A stretch of 64,000 nt of DNA from Populus alba (GCF_005239225.2 NC_133295.1:1240001-1304000); one strand, 5' to 3'; counted from the first letter of the stretch, positions 10,726 through 24,100 are shown. Notes: generated by a model not told the origin, from the sequence alone. Program-made: numbers and translations.

Positions 10726-11227
10726 TTTATTGCTGACCCTCAAATCAACGCAACCCAAAACCTATTAATTATAAAACCTATTAATTTATTTTCTCAATCA
10801 ACTACGACTATTAATTATATTTGATGATAATGAATGAAATGACATCATGGTTATATAAAAAATATGTCAAAAGCTATTCTTAATAGGGTTTTTGGAATTA
10901 ATTTTCTACTATAATTGAATTGTGTTTAATTTGAAATTCATTGGTATTGCTAAATATATTGAATTAACATGTTTAGAATATATAGAATTTAGTTTCATTT
11001 ATTTTTTATATTACCATCATAACTTTTATTTTATTCCTTCAAATGTCTTTAAAAAAGGGTAAAATTTCTTATTTATAAGATAGTAAATCATAAGGTTGGA
11101 CCTCTAATTTATTTTTTCAAAATTAAATTTTATTAAATTCTTGATACTTAAAATGATTCTAAACTATGCTGCAAGATACCACTAATAGTTAACAGTGAGA
11201 ACATTTTGAGTTTAAAGGTATTATCAG
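10726..11227. other. AT-rich spacer between duplicated blocks
   Basis: No coding or structural signal recognised. Confidence 0.5.
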
Positions 11228-12790
11228 CATGTTCTCTTATCCCACGTTTTAAGAAAAAATAATGTTATGAGGAATTAATTGTTAAGGGGTTATATTGAAG
11301 AATAAAATAGTATAAGGATCAAATTAAGATAGAATGTATAGTGGAAGGATAAAAAAAGACAACATTAGCAAAAAAACGTGTGGCCAAAAATGTCAAAGTC
11401 AATTAACCTAAGAAGAAAGGCAAGTTTTGATGTCCCAAAAGGGCCAAAAGAACCATTGATGTAGGAGAGAGAGAGATCTCATGGGGATGGTGGGGTGGGC
11501 CCAAGAAATGGTGGGATGATGTTCATCTTATCATATTTAAGGTGGGACCACTGTTCCTTACCATTAATTTCCGGTTTATAAGATAATCTGATAAGAATTA
11601 TTATTTTAAAAAAAAGTTTAAAAAAATTGATTTTTATTTTTATTTTATTTTATAATAATTTTTTCTTATGTTTTTAGATTTTTTTAATGTACTAATATAA
11701 AAATAATTTTTAAAAATTAAAAATATAATATTTTAATATATTTTTAAATAAAAAATATTTTAAAAAATAATTATTAAAATAATAATATACAGTAATGACA
11801 TTGTAGGTTAAATATGGTTATTTTCATGCCACTTGGAATTTATGCAGCTTGCTATCATAAAAAATAATTTTTTTAAAAATAAATTATTTTAATATTTTTT
11901 AAGTAAAATATATTTTTAAAATTAATTATTATTACAATATCAAATAAATATTGATATTGATCTTTCTAAATCTAAAATGATACTGTTTCTAGACTTTTTT
12001 TTATAGAAAAAAGTTGAAACATTATCAACTTCTCTATTTTGTTTGAGACTCCGCCCTTAAGTATATCCGGACTGAGTTTAGTATCACATATTCTAATAAT
12101 ATACGAAATTCTTTTAGTAAATTAGAGTAGGTCACAAAAAAGTTGATGGGTAGATGGAATAAACTATACAAGAATTTATAATATGACTGATTTACTCCAT
12201 GTAATTTAAATTAAAGAAAAAAAACACACATTTCCTCTGCCTCAAAATAAATGAAAACAAAAATACAAAAGAATTATTGAATTTTCAAGTGATTTTATTA
12301 TTCCTATTTTCAAACTTGGAATGTAATAATTCCTCACCTAATTTCTTTAACCGGATGCAATAATTTATTATTCCTATGAAAATGAAAAACAAAATCACTA
12401 TTATTTATCTCTTAGTTTACAAAAAAAATAAAACATTTATTTCAAAGTGTAGATCTTCATTGAATTAATTTTGAAAATTATCATCGAATTAATCTAGAAG
12501 AAGCATGCTAAAAAGGGAATCACTTAGCATGAGTATATCTATCTCTTAATGGGAGTCGATCGAGTCAAGAACTCTACATTGAATGTTACGTGCAAAAGGG
12601 GAACCCTTTCGTCATAACACAATCGTCCTTTCGTTCTTTTGCACCAATAAAATCTTCAAAAAATTATTCCAAAACAAACACCACAGACACCCACCCACCC
12701 TCCAAGAAGCAAACAATTTTGCCGAAAGGAATAGGCAATAAATATCTCCGTTTAAATCACCTTAATTCAGTGGAAAATTATGCGCGCATT
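11228..12790. repeat. Duplicated spacer block, copy 2
   Basis: It matches copy 1 (9090-10725) in the same order and orientation, with small insertions and deletions. The only open frame, about 68 codons near 12590, lies in a segment present in copy 1 without that frame conserved, so it is not called a gene. Confidence 0.7.
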
Positions 12791-14879
12791 ATTTGAACAT
12801 TAAGCTATGAGCATGCATCAAATTGTGGTTAATTTTATTTGATTAACTACTTGACATAAATAAAATGAAGAGAGTTCTTTTGCTTTTTCTAAAAGAGAAA
12901 AAAAGTTAACTTGTTATGGGTCAGAAATGTTTATGATATTTGTTTTTCTCTAACCCAAGTTTTGTGGATATAAAGCAGAGAAGATGTTGAAATTACATCT
13001 AGATAGTAAAATCCAACTCCTGATTATTAAAACTCTATAAAAATCTAAATCACGAGTTAAGCTCTATGAATTAAAATAATATTATTTTTATTTTTATTTT
13101 TAAATTATCTTAGATTTTGATTTTATTAACTAGATCATGAATTAATTTATCAAGTCATTTAAATTATATTGATTCTACTTCCTCTTAATTTTAAAGAAAA
13201 CCAACATGAACTAATCGAGTTTAATAGCTTGATGTAAATAAATTACGTCATTTTACATTTACCTATTTTTTTGGGAGTAAGAACTCTATTTTTGAAAGGG
13301 ACGGTGAGTTTCAATTTTGCACTTTCTTTTCATCCATTGCACTTTCTTTTTACCTTTTATTGGAACTCAATATTGAAAGGGACGGTGAGTTTTAGTTTTA
13401 ATTCTAGGTGGGCTCGATTGGATTTCTTTGTTAAAAAATTAATAACATGATCAATATCTTCAAATCAACTTTAGTGATGTTCATATAACATTTTTTTGTA
13501 CAATAGGATGTTTGGATAAGCTTTTGATTGCACTAAAAAAAATTACATCCATGTTCGGACTTATATATTTTTCAAGAAATTAATTATTTTATCGGAACAA
13601 TTCGAGCATTCAAATATAAAAATATGGAGAATACTTAATATTTACCAACAAATTAAACTAAGCCTGTGAAAGTTCACTTTATACGAAATATATATCTATG
13701 TTAACAAATTATTTGCCACTAGAGGTTGAAGATCATGTCGTTTAAAATGAAATTAACGCATTATAAGTTAATTATGTGGATTCCAACTCATAATTAGTTT
13801 CATGTTAAGAGCATGATTTCATGTTTTACTTAGCAGCTTATTTTTTTTTAAAATATTATAAGCTTTTTTTTAAAACAAAGAATGGTTTGAGTGGAGTTGG
13901 AGTTGTGGAGGTAATGGAGAACCCTAATTCTTCAATTATATGGTTACATGTAATGTAAAAAGTTTAACTTGATATGAAATGATATATATGTCACTTGAAG
14001 CTGAAGGCCTTTGCATTTAAAATTAGGTTACTGCATATGGTGAGTTAGCTATTAATTTATTGTGGTTTCCAACTTCAAAATTCGAGAATCAATTATATTG
14101 TGGATTAGTGATAAAATTTAAAAGAAGGAGCATTCTTGTTTTAATTTCTTTCATGTTAAAAGCATTAATTTACATGTCCTGGTCTAAAAAAACAAATCAT
14201 GATTAATTTGCTATAGCATACTTGTTTTAACAAACAAAAAAATAGCGTTAATCATGCATTGCATGCGTGAAAAAAAAATATAACTATAGGTTCAAACCTA
14301 TGTATCTCGTATCAATATATTAAATAGAAAGTGTGGAATATATCTCATTTATCTATAACTAGATATGTTTCCCGTGTGTTGCTCTGCAGATTAAACAATT
14401 TTTTTAATATAAAAAAGTGATAGGTTAAAAAAATCCAAATCCCAAGTCATTGATTAAATTGACAATTTAAATATTTACAAAAATAAAACAACAACAACAA
14501 ATAAACTGATAAAAAAAAACCATACCTGAGCCTATTTAAATTATCAAATAGCCTAATGCTAATCTAATTAAACGAAAATCCAAGAAAAAAAAAAGTCAAA
14601 CAAAAAAAAACAAAAAAACATTGGCTTAAAAAAGAAAGATAAAAACCAAGGAAACCTGGACAAACGTCCTAAACCTAGTCTTATTTAAAAATTTATAATT
14701 TTTTAAATTATGAACCCGAGTTTCAATTAAAAAACTTAAATGTCATCCAATTTAATTTTAAAAGTTTCAATCGTTGAAAAAACTATTAATAAAAAATCTT
14801 GAAAAAACAAAGAAGCAAAATTTTTAATCAAACAAAATTTGAAGGATAAAAATGGAAAAAAAACCAATCAAAAAAATTG
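12791..14879. other. AT-rich spacer with minor repeats
   Basis: No gene recognised. A short direct repeat (GAAAGGGACGGTGAGTTT) occurs near 13296 and 13375. A diverged duplicated stretch of roughly 120 bp occurs near 13700 and 13985. Confidence 0.45.
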
Positions 14880-15200
14880 CAAAACAAAAAAAAAAGCAAT
14901 TAAAAGAATTATGACTGAATTTGACATAAAAATTAAATGAAATAAAATGTTTTGGTAAAAATCAATTCAAATCAAATGTTTAGGGATGAAATTGTAAAAA
15001 ATAAATCCATTAAGAAAATAATTAAAAATAGCAATTAAAATAATTAAACAAAATTTGACATAAAAATTAAATGAAAATAAATGCATAGGAGTGAAATTGT
15101 AAAAGAGTAAATCAATCAAGAAAATGATTAAAAAACAAATAAAATTAAAATAATAAGGATCAAATTTGACAATAAAATTAAAAAACTCAAATGACCAGAG
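14880..15200. repeat. Degenerate roughly 110-bp AT-rich repeat
   Basis: Phrases such as GAAATTGTAAAA, AAATCAATCAAG and TTTGACATAAAAATTAAATGA recur three times with drift. A 120-codon minus-strand open frame over this stretch is low-complexity (Phe, Leu, Ile, Tyr-rich) and is not called a gene. Confidence 0.5.
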
Positions 15201-15444
15201 ATAAAATAAAAAATAAAACCCAATTAGAAATAATAAATGTAAATAAACAATTATAAATAAGAGAAGAGGGATTGAATCAAAAGAAGAAATAAATTGAAGG
15301 AGTGGAATGAATTTTTTCATTGCCAGCATACAATCCGAGAAAGAAAAAAAAGGAAAAGAAAATAAAAGAAAAGAAAGTAATTTCAGTCAAATCACATCGA
15401 ACCATGATAAACATGCCATTCAAAAAGAAATAGGATGTCAAAAT

Positions 15445-16410
15445 GAATTATTGTAGTTTGAGTTTTGTTTGTGATAGTGGGGTTGAGGTTGATATTGCAA
15501 TAAGGGATGTAGATAGGTGCTTTAATCGTTGTTTGGGATATGAGGGAGTGAATGCTTGTGCCAAATGGGATGGGATTAAGTTTCCAGTTTTGCTGTGATG
15601 AATGAAGTTGCTTTTTGGTAGTTGAAACTAAGTTCATTTCAGATTGAGTTATTTGCTGAACTTTTGAACTGATTGGTTGGAGCTTAGGCCTCTGGGTTGA
15701 TGAAAAGTTCAAATTCTTGTGTGACAATGGAGATGGGGGCCATGAGATTAAGATTGTGATGAGGGATCTTGGTGGTCTAGTGGGTTATTGTAGGGAATAG
15801 GGATTGGGGGATTTGGGTGTTTTAGTGAAGATAGGTAATTTAATCAGTTTTTGGAACGGCGGGGAGTGACTCCTTGTGCTGAATTGGGTGTGTTTAAGTT
15901 TCCAGTTCTGCTGGGATGCATGAAGTTGTTTTGTGTTGGTAGAAACTAGTTCAATTCTGATTGAGTTGTATATTGAGCTTTTGTACTGGAGCGCTGGAGT
16001 TTAGGCCTCTGGGTCGATGTTATAACATGCTTGAATTGTCATTTATTTGCTAGAATTTTGAATTTTGTGTGATAATAGGATGAGGACCATAAGGGTAAGA
16101 ATTCAATAAGGGATGTGTGTGGTTTGGTTGGTTATTATAGGGAACATTGATTGGAGAATTAGGGTGTTTTGGTGAAGATAGGTGCTTCCAACAGTTTTGG
16201 GGATGTTGGGGAGTGATTGCTCATGCTGAATGGGATATGATTAAATTTAAAGTTTTGTTGGATGGATGGAGTTATTTTTGGTTGGTGGAAACTGGAGACT
16301 GAGTTCGTTTCTGATATATTGGAACTTTTGTACTGTTGTGTTGACCTTGGGTTGGTGCTGTAGTACTGTTGTCATTGTTTATACAACCATAAACCGTTAT
16401 AATATTTCCT
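15445..16410 (+). repeat. Three diverged tandem units of about 320-350 bp
   Basis: Three times the text runs through a GATGAGGGAT-like phrase, GGTGAAGATAGGT or its relative, then a phrase around TTGGTAGTTGAAACTAAGTTC at about 15604, 15921 and 16268, then TTTTGTACTG-like text. Spacings are about 317 and 347 bp. No open frame is conserved. The array lies directly upstream of the AAA ATPase exon remnant and may be old intronic or flanking sequence of that gene. Confidence 0.6.
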
Positions 16411-16994
16411 GGTGTCTTCAAACATGCCATTTATTTTCTAGGCTGTCTATACTTTGTTGGCTGCTACCACGCAACAAATACTCAGTTTCTAACGTCAACT
16501 GAATACATGAAAATATCCATCAAATGGAGTATATTTGATTCTCTTCTATATCATAAACTAATGGCACATGATCAACAGTTACATTTATATGAGTCCACTT
16601 TTTTTGAAAATGATACTATGTGAACGCCGATGGCTGCTATGTTCAGTAATAGCCTCCTGCGTGACTTACTTGACAGGTTCATAGTTGGAAGAAATTAAAT
16701 TTGAAGACTTGGCCTTGAACCAATATGATTGCTATAACTGGGAAACATAGATATTAGTTCTTTCCATGCCTAATGAAATTTGGATTGAAAACCAAAATTT
16801 CAATAATGAAGCCTTCTGATGGCAATTGCTTTGTGGAAGATTTAAACTGCTTCGTAACAGTCAAGCCTATCCTCTAAACACTATCCAATATGGCCATGTT
16901 CTCATGTTGAAAATATAATTGATTGGAATAGAGGCTTTAAAATTTATAGTCGGTTTAATGGTTTATCAATATGCTGCATTTGTATATTTTTATT

Positions 16995-17247
16995 TTTCAA
17001 TTGGACGATTGGAATCTGTCAAGCAAGCTTTGTATGAACTGGTGATTCTTCCTCTGCGGAAACCTGAGCTCTTCTCACATGAGAAACTTCTTGGTCCACA
17101 AAAGGGGGTATTGTTATATGGACCTCCAGGCACCAGGAAGACCATGCTTGCAAAAGCTATTATCAGAGAGTTTGGAGCTGTTTTTATAAATATGAGGATC
17201 TTTAATCTGATGAGCAAGTGGTTCAGCGATGCACAAAAGCTCGGTGG
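16995..17247 (+). pseudogene. Isolated exon remnant of a Msp1/ATAD1-type AAA ATPase
   Basis: The translation contains SIGRLESVKQALYELVILPL, then KGVLLYGPPGTRKTMLAKAI, then NLMSKWFSDAQKL. This is the start of the AAA domain of the plant relatives of Msp1/ATAD1, membrane-anchored AAA proteins that extract mislocalised tail-anchored proteins in yeast and animals. The Walker A motif reads GPPGTRKT instead of GPPGTGKT; Arg replaces an essential Gly. GLESV is GRLESV here. A donor-like GTGGGTA follows at 17244. The expected next part (Walker B, a hydrophobic run followed by DE) is not found before element C at 17613 nor just after it at 27900. I infer a dead single-exon fragment. A host gene interrupted further away cannot be excluded. 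Confidence 0.7.
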
Positions 17248-17612
17248 GTATAGATCGCATTTGAATTGCCTCATGTGCTTGAGCTTTGTCTTGCATTTAG
17301 CAAAACAATGATGATTTAAAATTATTGCCTTGTTATTCTAAAACTTGCTGTCACCCACCGACTATGTTGAGTGAAATTTAGTTTCACTTTGATAATGGAA
17401 GCAAGGTAGTACTTTGTGAACATTCTTAACTAAAATTGAACATTCCTAACTTGTCCTTTTTGAAGATCTTTATTAGCAGCAACATTATTTTGAATGCTTT
17501 ATTAGCTTTACTGTAGCTTGCTTATCTAATGGATCTTACTCCGATGAATGAGCTTGTGAAATGATCAAAATATTGGTATTTTTGTTGCTGTGTGGTATTT
17601 TTATATATCCTG
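17248..17612. other. Noncoding flank of element C, ending in its target duplication
   Basis: No coding signal. Bases 17608-17612 read TCCTG and are repeated at 27900-27904 on the far side of element C. Confidence 0.8.
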
Positions 17613-19527
17613 TGTCGCACCCCAAAAAAAATCAGCGCGCGGCATCGGCTGGCGATTTATCTCTGTTGTGTAGTGTTTGAATTCGGTTCGTTGGAGTCGC
17701 CACCTAGTAATTCATTGAGGGCTACTAGGAAACCTGATGTACTGGTCTTGTCAGAGATCGTGGGTAAGGGACTGGTTGTGGTTAGGGAAGGTATTAGCGC
17801 CCCTAACGCACCCTACCTGAGGCAAGCTGCTTCACGAATTTGATGTGTTAAAGAAGTTTTAATAATTATCTTTTCATCGGAAATTAGAAATATCACTTAC
17901 GTATAAGTTAATAATTCTTAACCGTGATCCGATCAAAATATTAAATTCTTCTTTAATATATTTGCAATTTTATCCTGAAAAAATAAAATAAATAAAATAA
18001 CAAATTCATAAAACAAATACAACCACACACATACACTTTCACTGTTTTTATTTCTTTTCTTTTCTTTTCTTTTTGTTTTTTCTTTTCTTTTACATCCATA
18101 ATACAAAATACAAATTACAAAAAACTCAAAACTAAAAAAATATTACATTAAAACAATTTGGAAATTACAAAATGAACCAAAAACATTCCGGAACAGTGCT
18201 GGAAACCTCTAACTCGCCGGAACAGTGTTGCGAAGCCGCTGGGACAGCAGTGGCAGTGGTGGCGCGTGGATCTCACGCGCCCCGTGAAAACAAGGCGAAA
18301 ACAGGGGGGGGGTCTGCAACGACCTCTTCCCTCCTTCTTTTCCTCGCCGGCGCCAACCTGCAGATCAATCAAAGAACAACACAGCAGTCGATTTTAATTT
18401 TTCTTAGTTTTCCAGATCTGTTTTATTTTTCTCCACCGTTCGGGTCTGCTTCCGTTTTACTTTCCAGCCGTTGTTCTTCCTTCTTCTTCTGTGGCCGACC
18501 TGCTGTGGAGTGAGGAGTGGCTCAAGGCTGGAGGCCGGAGCTGCGGGTGCAGCCGTGCGTGGTGGAGGAGCTGCTGCTGGGTCGTCTTTGCTGCGGGAGG
18601 CAGAAGACGAGCAGATCGGTGGTGTCGGCCAGGTGGGGGAGACCCACGGGTCTGAGGGGAGAAGCTGGGTCTGCTCGGGTCGTTCTGGTGGGAGAGAGGG
18701 AAAGAGAAGAGAGCAGCGATGGCCGGTGAAGGAAGAAGATTGCAGAGGAGGCTGCTATGGTCTCCGTTCGGTTCGTCCCTTGCTCCTGCAGCTGAGAGGG
18801 AAAGTTCCGGGTTGATGGTTGTCCAGAGGAACGGCTGAGAGGGGAGAGTGAAGGTGAGGGCTTTCGGTTCAGTAGAGAAGAAGAGAAAACTAAAAAAAAA
18901 ATCAAAGTGGTGGGGGGCTGTTGTTTGGAAAAATGGGGGCTGCTCTCGGGTGGAAGAAGAGAAAACTGAAAAATCAAATGGTGGAGGGGTTGTTTGGCCG
19001 GTGTTCAAAAATGCAAAAAGGTCAGGGCGGCTGTGTTTTGGCTTCAGGAGAAGAAGGCTCGGGAAACAAAATTCCAAGGGAGGGGGGCGGCAGGCTTGGT
19101 AGAGATAGGTTTAGGGTTAGGTTGTTTTTTTTGTATTTTTTTGATATTTCAAAATTGCCCCCCCCTCAAAAATCAGTTTAGCATGGTATTTATAGAAAAA
19201 CATTTGCTAGGTTTTTCAACTTGGTCCCTCAACTTCTTTCTTTTTGTAAATTTTGATTTTTCTTATTTTTTTGTATTTTTTGAAAACGAGCAATATCAAC
19301 GTCGACTCAAATGCGAAAAATCAATGATTTAAAAATGACGCGTGAAAAGTCGAACGCGTTTGAAAATCTTTTAACAATTTAAATTCTTTTTTAGACGACG
19401 TTGAAAATGCTAAAATGACGAAAATATATTAAAAACATATTTTTTGGATTTTCTTTGTTTTTTCTCAATTTTTTTTGGATTTTTTTGAAAATATATCAAA
19501 ACATGGGTCAAAAATTGGGTAGCAACA
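17613..19527 (-). repeat. LTR, family C (3' LTR of element C)
   Basis: On the plus strand it reads TGTCGCACCCC to GGTAGCAACA; in the element direction it starts TGTTGCTACCC and ends GGGGTGCGACA, close to the ends of families A and B. The TATA box (TATAAATA in sense) is at 19187-19194. A CTGCAG/GTTGG donor-like site is at 18357. An 8-bp inverted repeat (GGCGCGTG, loop GATCT, CACGCGCC) is at 18261-18281. Several open frames cross the GC-rich middle on both strands; they are repeated in both LTRs and have no recognisable domain. Confidence 0.92.
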
Positions 19528-19530
19528 GAT

Positions 19531-19542
19531 GCCCCCTCTTTA
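19531..19542 (-). promoter_or_regulatory. Polypurine tract (element C)
   Basis: In sense it reads GTAAAGAGGGGG and is followed by CATC and the LTR start. It is equivalent to A1 6260-6269 and B 57753-57763. Confidence 0.8.
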
Positions 19543-19623
19543 CAATGCTTACGAAGGAAAAGTCCTCAAATTTTGCATAGTAAGCTTTGTAAAGAAAACA
19601 AAAGGAAAATGATTTCATTATCT

Positions 19624-21142
19624 TGGGCGACCTGCCCACACACTCACACTGATATGTTTTCACGGGCGACCTGCCCACACATACTCACTCAAGTCTATTT
19701 TCACGGGCGACCGACCCACACATACTCACTCAAGTCTATTTTCACGGGCGACCGACCCACACATACTCACCCTAGTCTATTTTCACGGGCGACCGACCCA
19801 CACTCTCCCAATAGTCTATTTTCACGGGCGACCTGCCCACACATTGGGTTTACCTGAGATCCCATCTGGCGACCTCATTCAACTAGAACGAAAATATTGC
19901 GTAACCCGGTTAACCTGAAATCCCATCTGGCGATTCCCTTTAACCAAAGCTACATGAGATCCCATCTGGCGACCTCATTCAACTGGAACAAAAATATGTG
20001 TAACTCGGTCAACCTGAAATCCCATCTGGCGATTCCCTTTAACCAAAGCTACATGAGATCCCATCTGGCGACCTCATTCAACTGGAACGAAATATGCGTA
20101 ACTCGGTTAACCTGAAATCCCATCTGGCGATTCCCTTTAACCAAAGCTACATGAGATCCCATCTGGCGACCTCATTCTAGTCTCATTGTACGGGTGACTA
20201 ACCCTAGAAAAAAGCTGGTCTCATTGTACGGGTGACGAACCCTATGGTGCTGCTAGTCTCATTGTACGGGTGACGAACCCTGGTGTTGCTGGTCTCATTG
20301 TACGGGTGACGAACCCTAGAAAAAAAGCTGGTCTCATTGTACGGGTGACGAACCCTGGTGTTGCTGGTCTCATTGTACGGGTGACGAACCCTATGTTGGT
20401 CTCATTGTACGGGTGACGAACCCTACGTTGGTCTCATTGTACGGGTGACGAACCCTAGAAAAATGCTGGTCTCATTGTACGGGTGACTAACCCTGGAAAA
20501 AATGCTGGTCTCATTGTATGGGTGACCGACCCAAAAATGGAAAAAATGTGAAGAAGTGTGGTCTCATTGTAATGGGTGACCTACCCACGTGGAAAGAATA
20601 TGAAAAGGTGGTCTCGTTGTGATGGGCGACCTACCCAAATAGAAAGAATGTGATGTGCGGTCTCATTATAATGGGTGACCTACCCAAATGGAAAAAATAT
20701 GATGAAGTGTGGTCTCATTGTAATGGGTGACCTACCCAGATGGAAAAAATATGATGAAGTGCGGTCTCATTGTCATGGGTGACCTACCCGAAAATGGAAA
20801 AAATATGAAGTGGGGTCTCATTGTAATGGGTGACCTACCCAGATGGAAAAAATATGATGAACGGTCTCGTTGTGATGGGCGACCTACCCAAATAGAAAGA
20901 ATATGAAGTGCGGTCTCATTGTAATGGGTGACCTACCCAAAAATGGAAAAAATATGAAATGTGGTCTCATTGTAATGGGTGGCCAACCCAGATGGAAAAA
21001 ATATGAAGAACGCGGTCTCATTGTCATGGGTGACCAACCCAGGTGGAAAGAATGTGAAAAAAAATGGTCTCATTATGATGGGTGACCTACCCAGATGGAA
21101 AGAATATGAAGTGTGGTCTCATTGTAATGGGTGACCTACCCA
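19624..21142 (-). repeat. Two classes of tandem hairpins (element C)
   Basis: Class 1 (about 19855-20175) is the same hairpin as in A1: in sense GAGGTC or GGAATC, loop GCCAGATGG, then GATCTC or GATTTC. Class 2 (19624-19850 and 20185-21142) is TGGGT or TGGGC, a 5-base loop such as AGGTC, then ACCCA or GCCCA, set in repeats of about 45-60 bp that also contain CAATGAGACC. All non-Watson-Crick pairs I checked in classes 1 and 2 are G-U in the element's sense strand; the exception is an outer A-G mismatch in the GGGT/ACCC subclass. The array sits next to the polypurine tract, as in A1. Confidence 0.88.
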
Positions 21143-24100
21143 AGAAAAAATATTGGCGAGGGCTCAAAGGCGCACTCGAAATGAGGTAGGGTTAGAAAAC
21201 GCGCTACCTGAGAAGTGAGGGCTCAACGGCGCACTCGAAATGAGGTAGGGTTAGAAAAACGCACTACCCGAGATGATAATGAAACACCGACCTGGCAATG
21301 TTAAAAGCAATGCATTATGATCAATATGCATGTATACTTACCTGAGAAAAAATATAGGTTCCCCCCCTCCTTGATGCTCCATCGTCATAGGGTTCCCTTG
21401 TTTGCATCCCAAAGCTTTCTTTGTTCTTCCGAGGCATTGACTCATTCATGTACTGGCCATCCACTCAGCTGTAAACGCAGTGCCCATCCCGGGCTGTCTT
21501 TGACAATTACTGCTTGCATCGTTCATCAAGCTTGACCCTGCCCCCAAGTGTGGTACTGTTTGATTCATTATGAAGGATTTTTTCTCTTGGCTTCTTCTGA
21601 GAATTATCCTCTGATTGATTGTGTGCATCATGCCAATACCCATCAAGATTGTTAATCAATCATGAACTTGCCTCTAGTTGAAACAGTACTCTTCAAGTAC
21701 ATGTTATCACCAGCCTTCTTGGAACTCATTCAGTCATCCAGTCATGCATCTCTTAGCTTGCAGTACAAAGGCTTATGGTTGTATGCTCAGTGCTCTTCTC
21801 ATAGATTCCTTTCAACTCTTCTAATCAGATTGTGAAAAGTAATGTCTCAGCCTCATCAATGATGCTGCTTTTTATCCCCCATACTCATGCGGTGAAGCGC
21901 TCGTCTGGCTTCAGAACAAGTTGTCCCACAATCAGTCTTCGAGGTGGGTGCCTTTCCGACATTCATTCAGTGCAGTTGTGTGATAACATCTGTCTATAAC
22001 CATGTTTCAAAGAATGACAATATGAGATTGTCCTTTAAGTGCGGCATTGTTCCACAATTAGTCTTGGTGGTGTGCATCTTTTCACCATTCAATTCATCTG
22101 TGTATCTTCATCGATTGCTAGCCATGTTTCAAAAGATGATGATATGAAAGTGTCCTTCAAATACATCCTTGTTTCTCCATTGCCGACAGGGTTCACTGGA
22201 GCATGGGCCATTTTGGAATGACATTGCCCCCAGGATGATCTGAATATGCTCGTTCATTGATTATCTGTCTTTGAACATCATTTTTTTCCGTTCACTGATT
22301 CATCATTTAATCATTGCCTCATAGCTGATATGAGCACCGCTTGTTTTTCCTTTTCAAGGTCTACTGTATTGCCCCCCAGCTGCTCAAACTTTTCAAGGAG
22401 TATCGAGGAATGTTGATGTCATTGTTGTCGAGGATTTTGCAAACTCAATTGATGTTCTTGCTTGAAAATCTTTCTTGTTCTGGAATCAAATCTCACATTT
22501 CAACGATCATGTCTATTCAAGTCTAATTGTTGAAATGAAATCAGAGAGATGTCTGTTTTTTTTTTTTAATTATTTTTTCTTTTGAAATTCAAACTTCTTT
22601 GGTCAAAGACCCAACACACTATTCAATGCAGTCCTTTGATTGTCTTGTATTTTGAAAACAGAAATGACCCAATGTAGGATTAAAATGGCTTTTTCCATGG
22701 TTCTTTGTATCAATTTGAATCCTTGATATTAGGTATGTCATTTGACAGTCTATGATGAGGTGACCTTTGCGTGAATTTCAAAAGCAAGGCAACCAAGTCA
22801 ACACTTAGGCTTTATCAAGAAAGGTTATTTCTTTTCTTAGCACTTGTTTTATCAGCATGCATAATAACCAATAGCTTAATTCATGAAGTCACGACCCTTA
22901 TGGAAAAGCTCTTCAAGTTTTGATAGCGCCATTTATCGATTCAGATTGCTTACTTGATCAAAAAGGTCTTTTAAAAGCACGTAATGTAGGCTATGGTTCA
23001 TGGCTGTAGAAGAAAGGAATTTCAAAGGCTCAAAAGGTGTTTGAGGGTTTCAAAGAACTAGGATCAACATCAAATATTCATCAACTCTTTTTTCTGATAT
23101 TGACTTTTGTTGTGCCTTTTCTTGATTGAACTTTCTTTTGCTCTTCATAGACTTGATAAGCGTTCTCCTTCCTTTATCTTTGACTTGTATTTAAGTGAGG
23201 GCAATTTCAACTTCCTTTTTTTCATTCTTTTTTTTTCATAGCCTTCCTCAAAATTTTCTTATATGCCCCCAGTCTATGTGTTTTCTTTTAGCTCTCTCTC
23301 AATCATTGGACCTTTGTTCTAAGCCTTCCCCTTTATCCATTAATTATATCAATGTCTCCAAAATATCTCTCATTTGCCCCCAGTATGGGGTGTAATCCTA
23401 GTCAGAGTTTCTTTTTTTGAAAGAAAATATTTTACCAGGCTCAAAATGGGACTGCAAGGGATATAATCTTTAGAAAGTGAAGGGATATCAAAGATGGCCT
23501 TTTCTCATTTCAAGCAAGGTCGGTTAAAACCGATAAATTTTGACCTCATCCAGTGTAATGATTGGGACTTGTAAGAATCATGATTCACGAGTCCATAACT
23601 ACCGAATCCACTACATGTCATTATGCATACTGTTAAAACTTAGCTATATGATGTGTGGTTCAGTTTCAGGAGGTATGAGTTCAAAATTGTTTGGTCACCT
23701 CATGTCATTTTCAAGCATAGAGTCATTTCTATAATCAAAACACTTTTAATCTTCCGGATTGATTAACCTTTATTGCATGTTGGAGTTTGATCAAAATATT
23801 TTTTCAGAATAAAATGTTAAACATCTATTGATTTCAAAACAACAAAGAGACAAAAGCAAGGCATGTTTCGTTGAAGGATGAGATGTGATCCCAAAACAAA
23901 ATGCAGAATTCCATAACAATATGATTGATTGTTCATCACCATTCTCGAATAAGCTTTTCTAGCAATATCTGTGTTTAGCAAAGCATTTTTGATCACATGT
24001 GATCCTGAAGTTGTTCGGGGAACAATATAAACAGTGACACCCTTCTTCAACGACTCCACCTGTCTCTTGCTCACCAACTTTCAAACTCCATTCTTGCAAT

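Noticed and set aside
12590..12796. 68-codon frame as a small gene
   Set aside because: The same duplicated block at 10568-10725 does not keep the frame, and the translation has no recognisable feature.
18457..19077. 206-codon minus-strand frame (and its copy at 26828-27382) as a gene
   Set aside because: It lies inside the C LTR, is low-complexity Pro/Ser/Phe-rich, is frame-broken between the two LTR copies, and overlaps open frames on the other strand.
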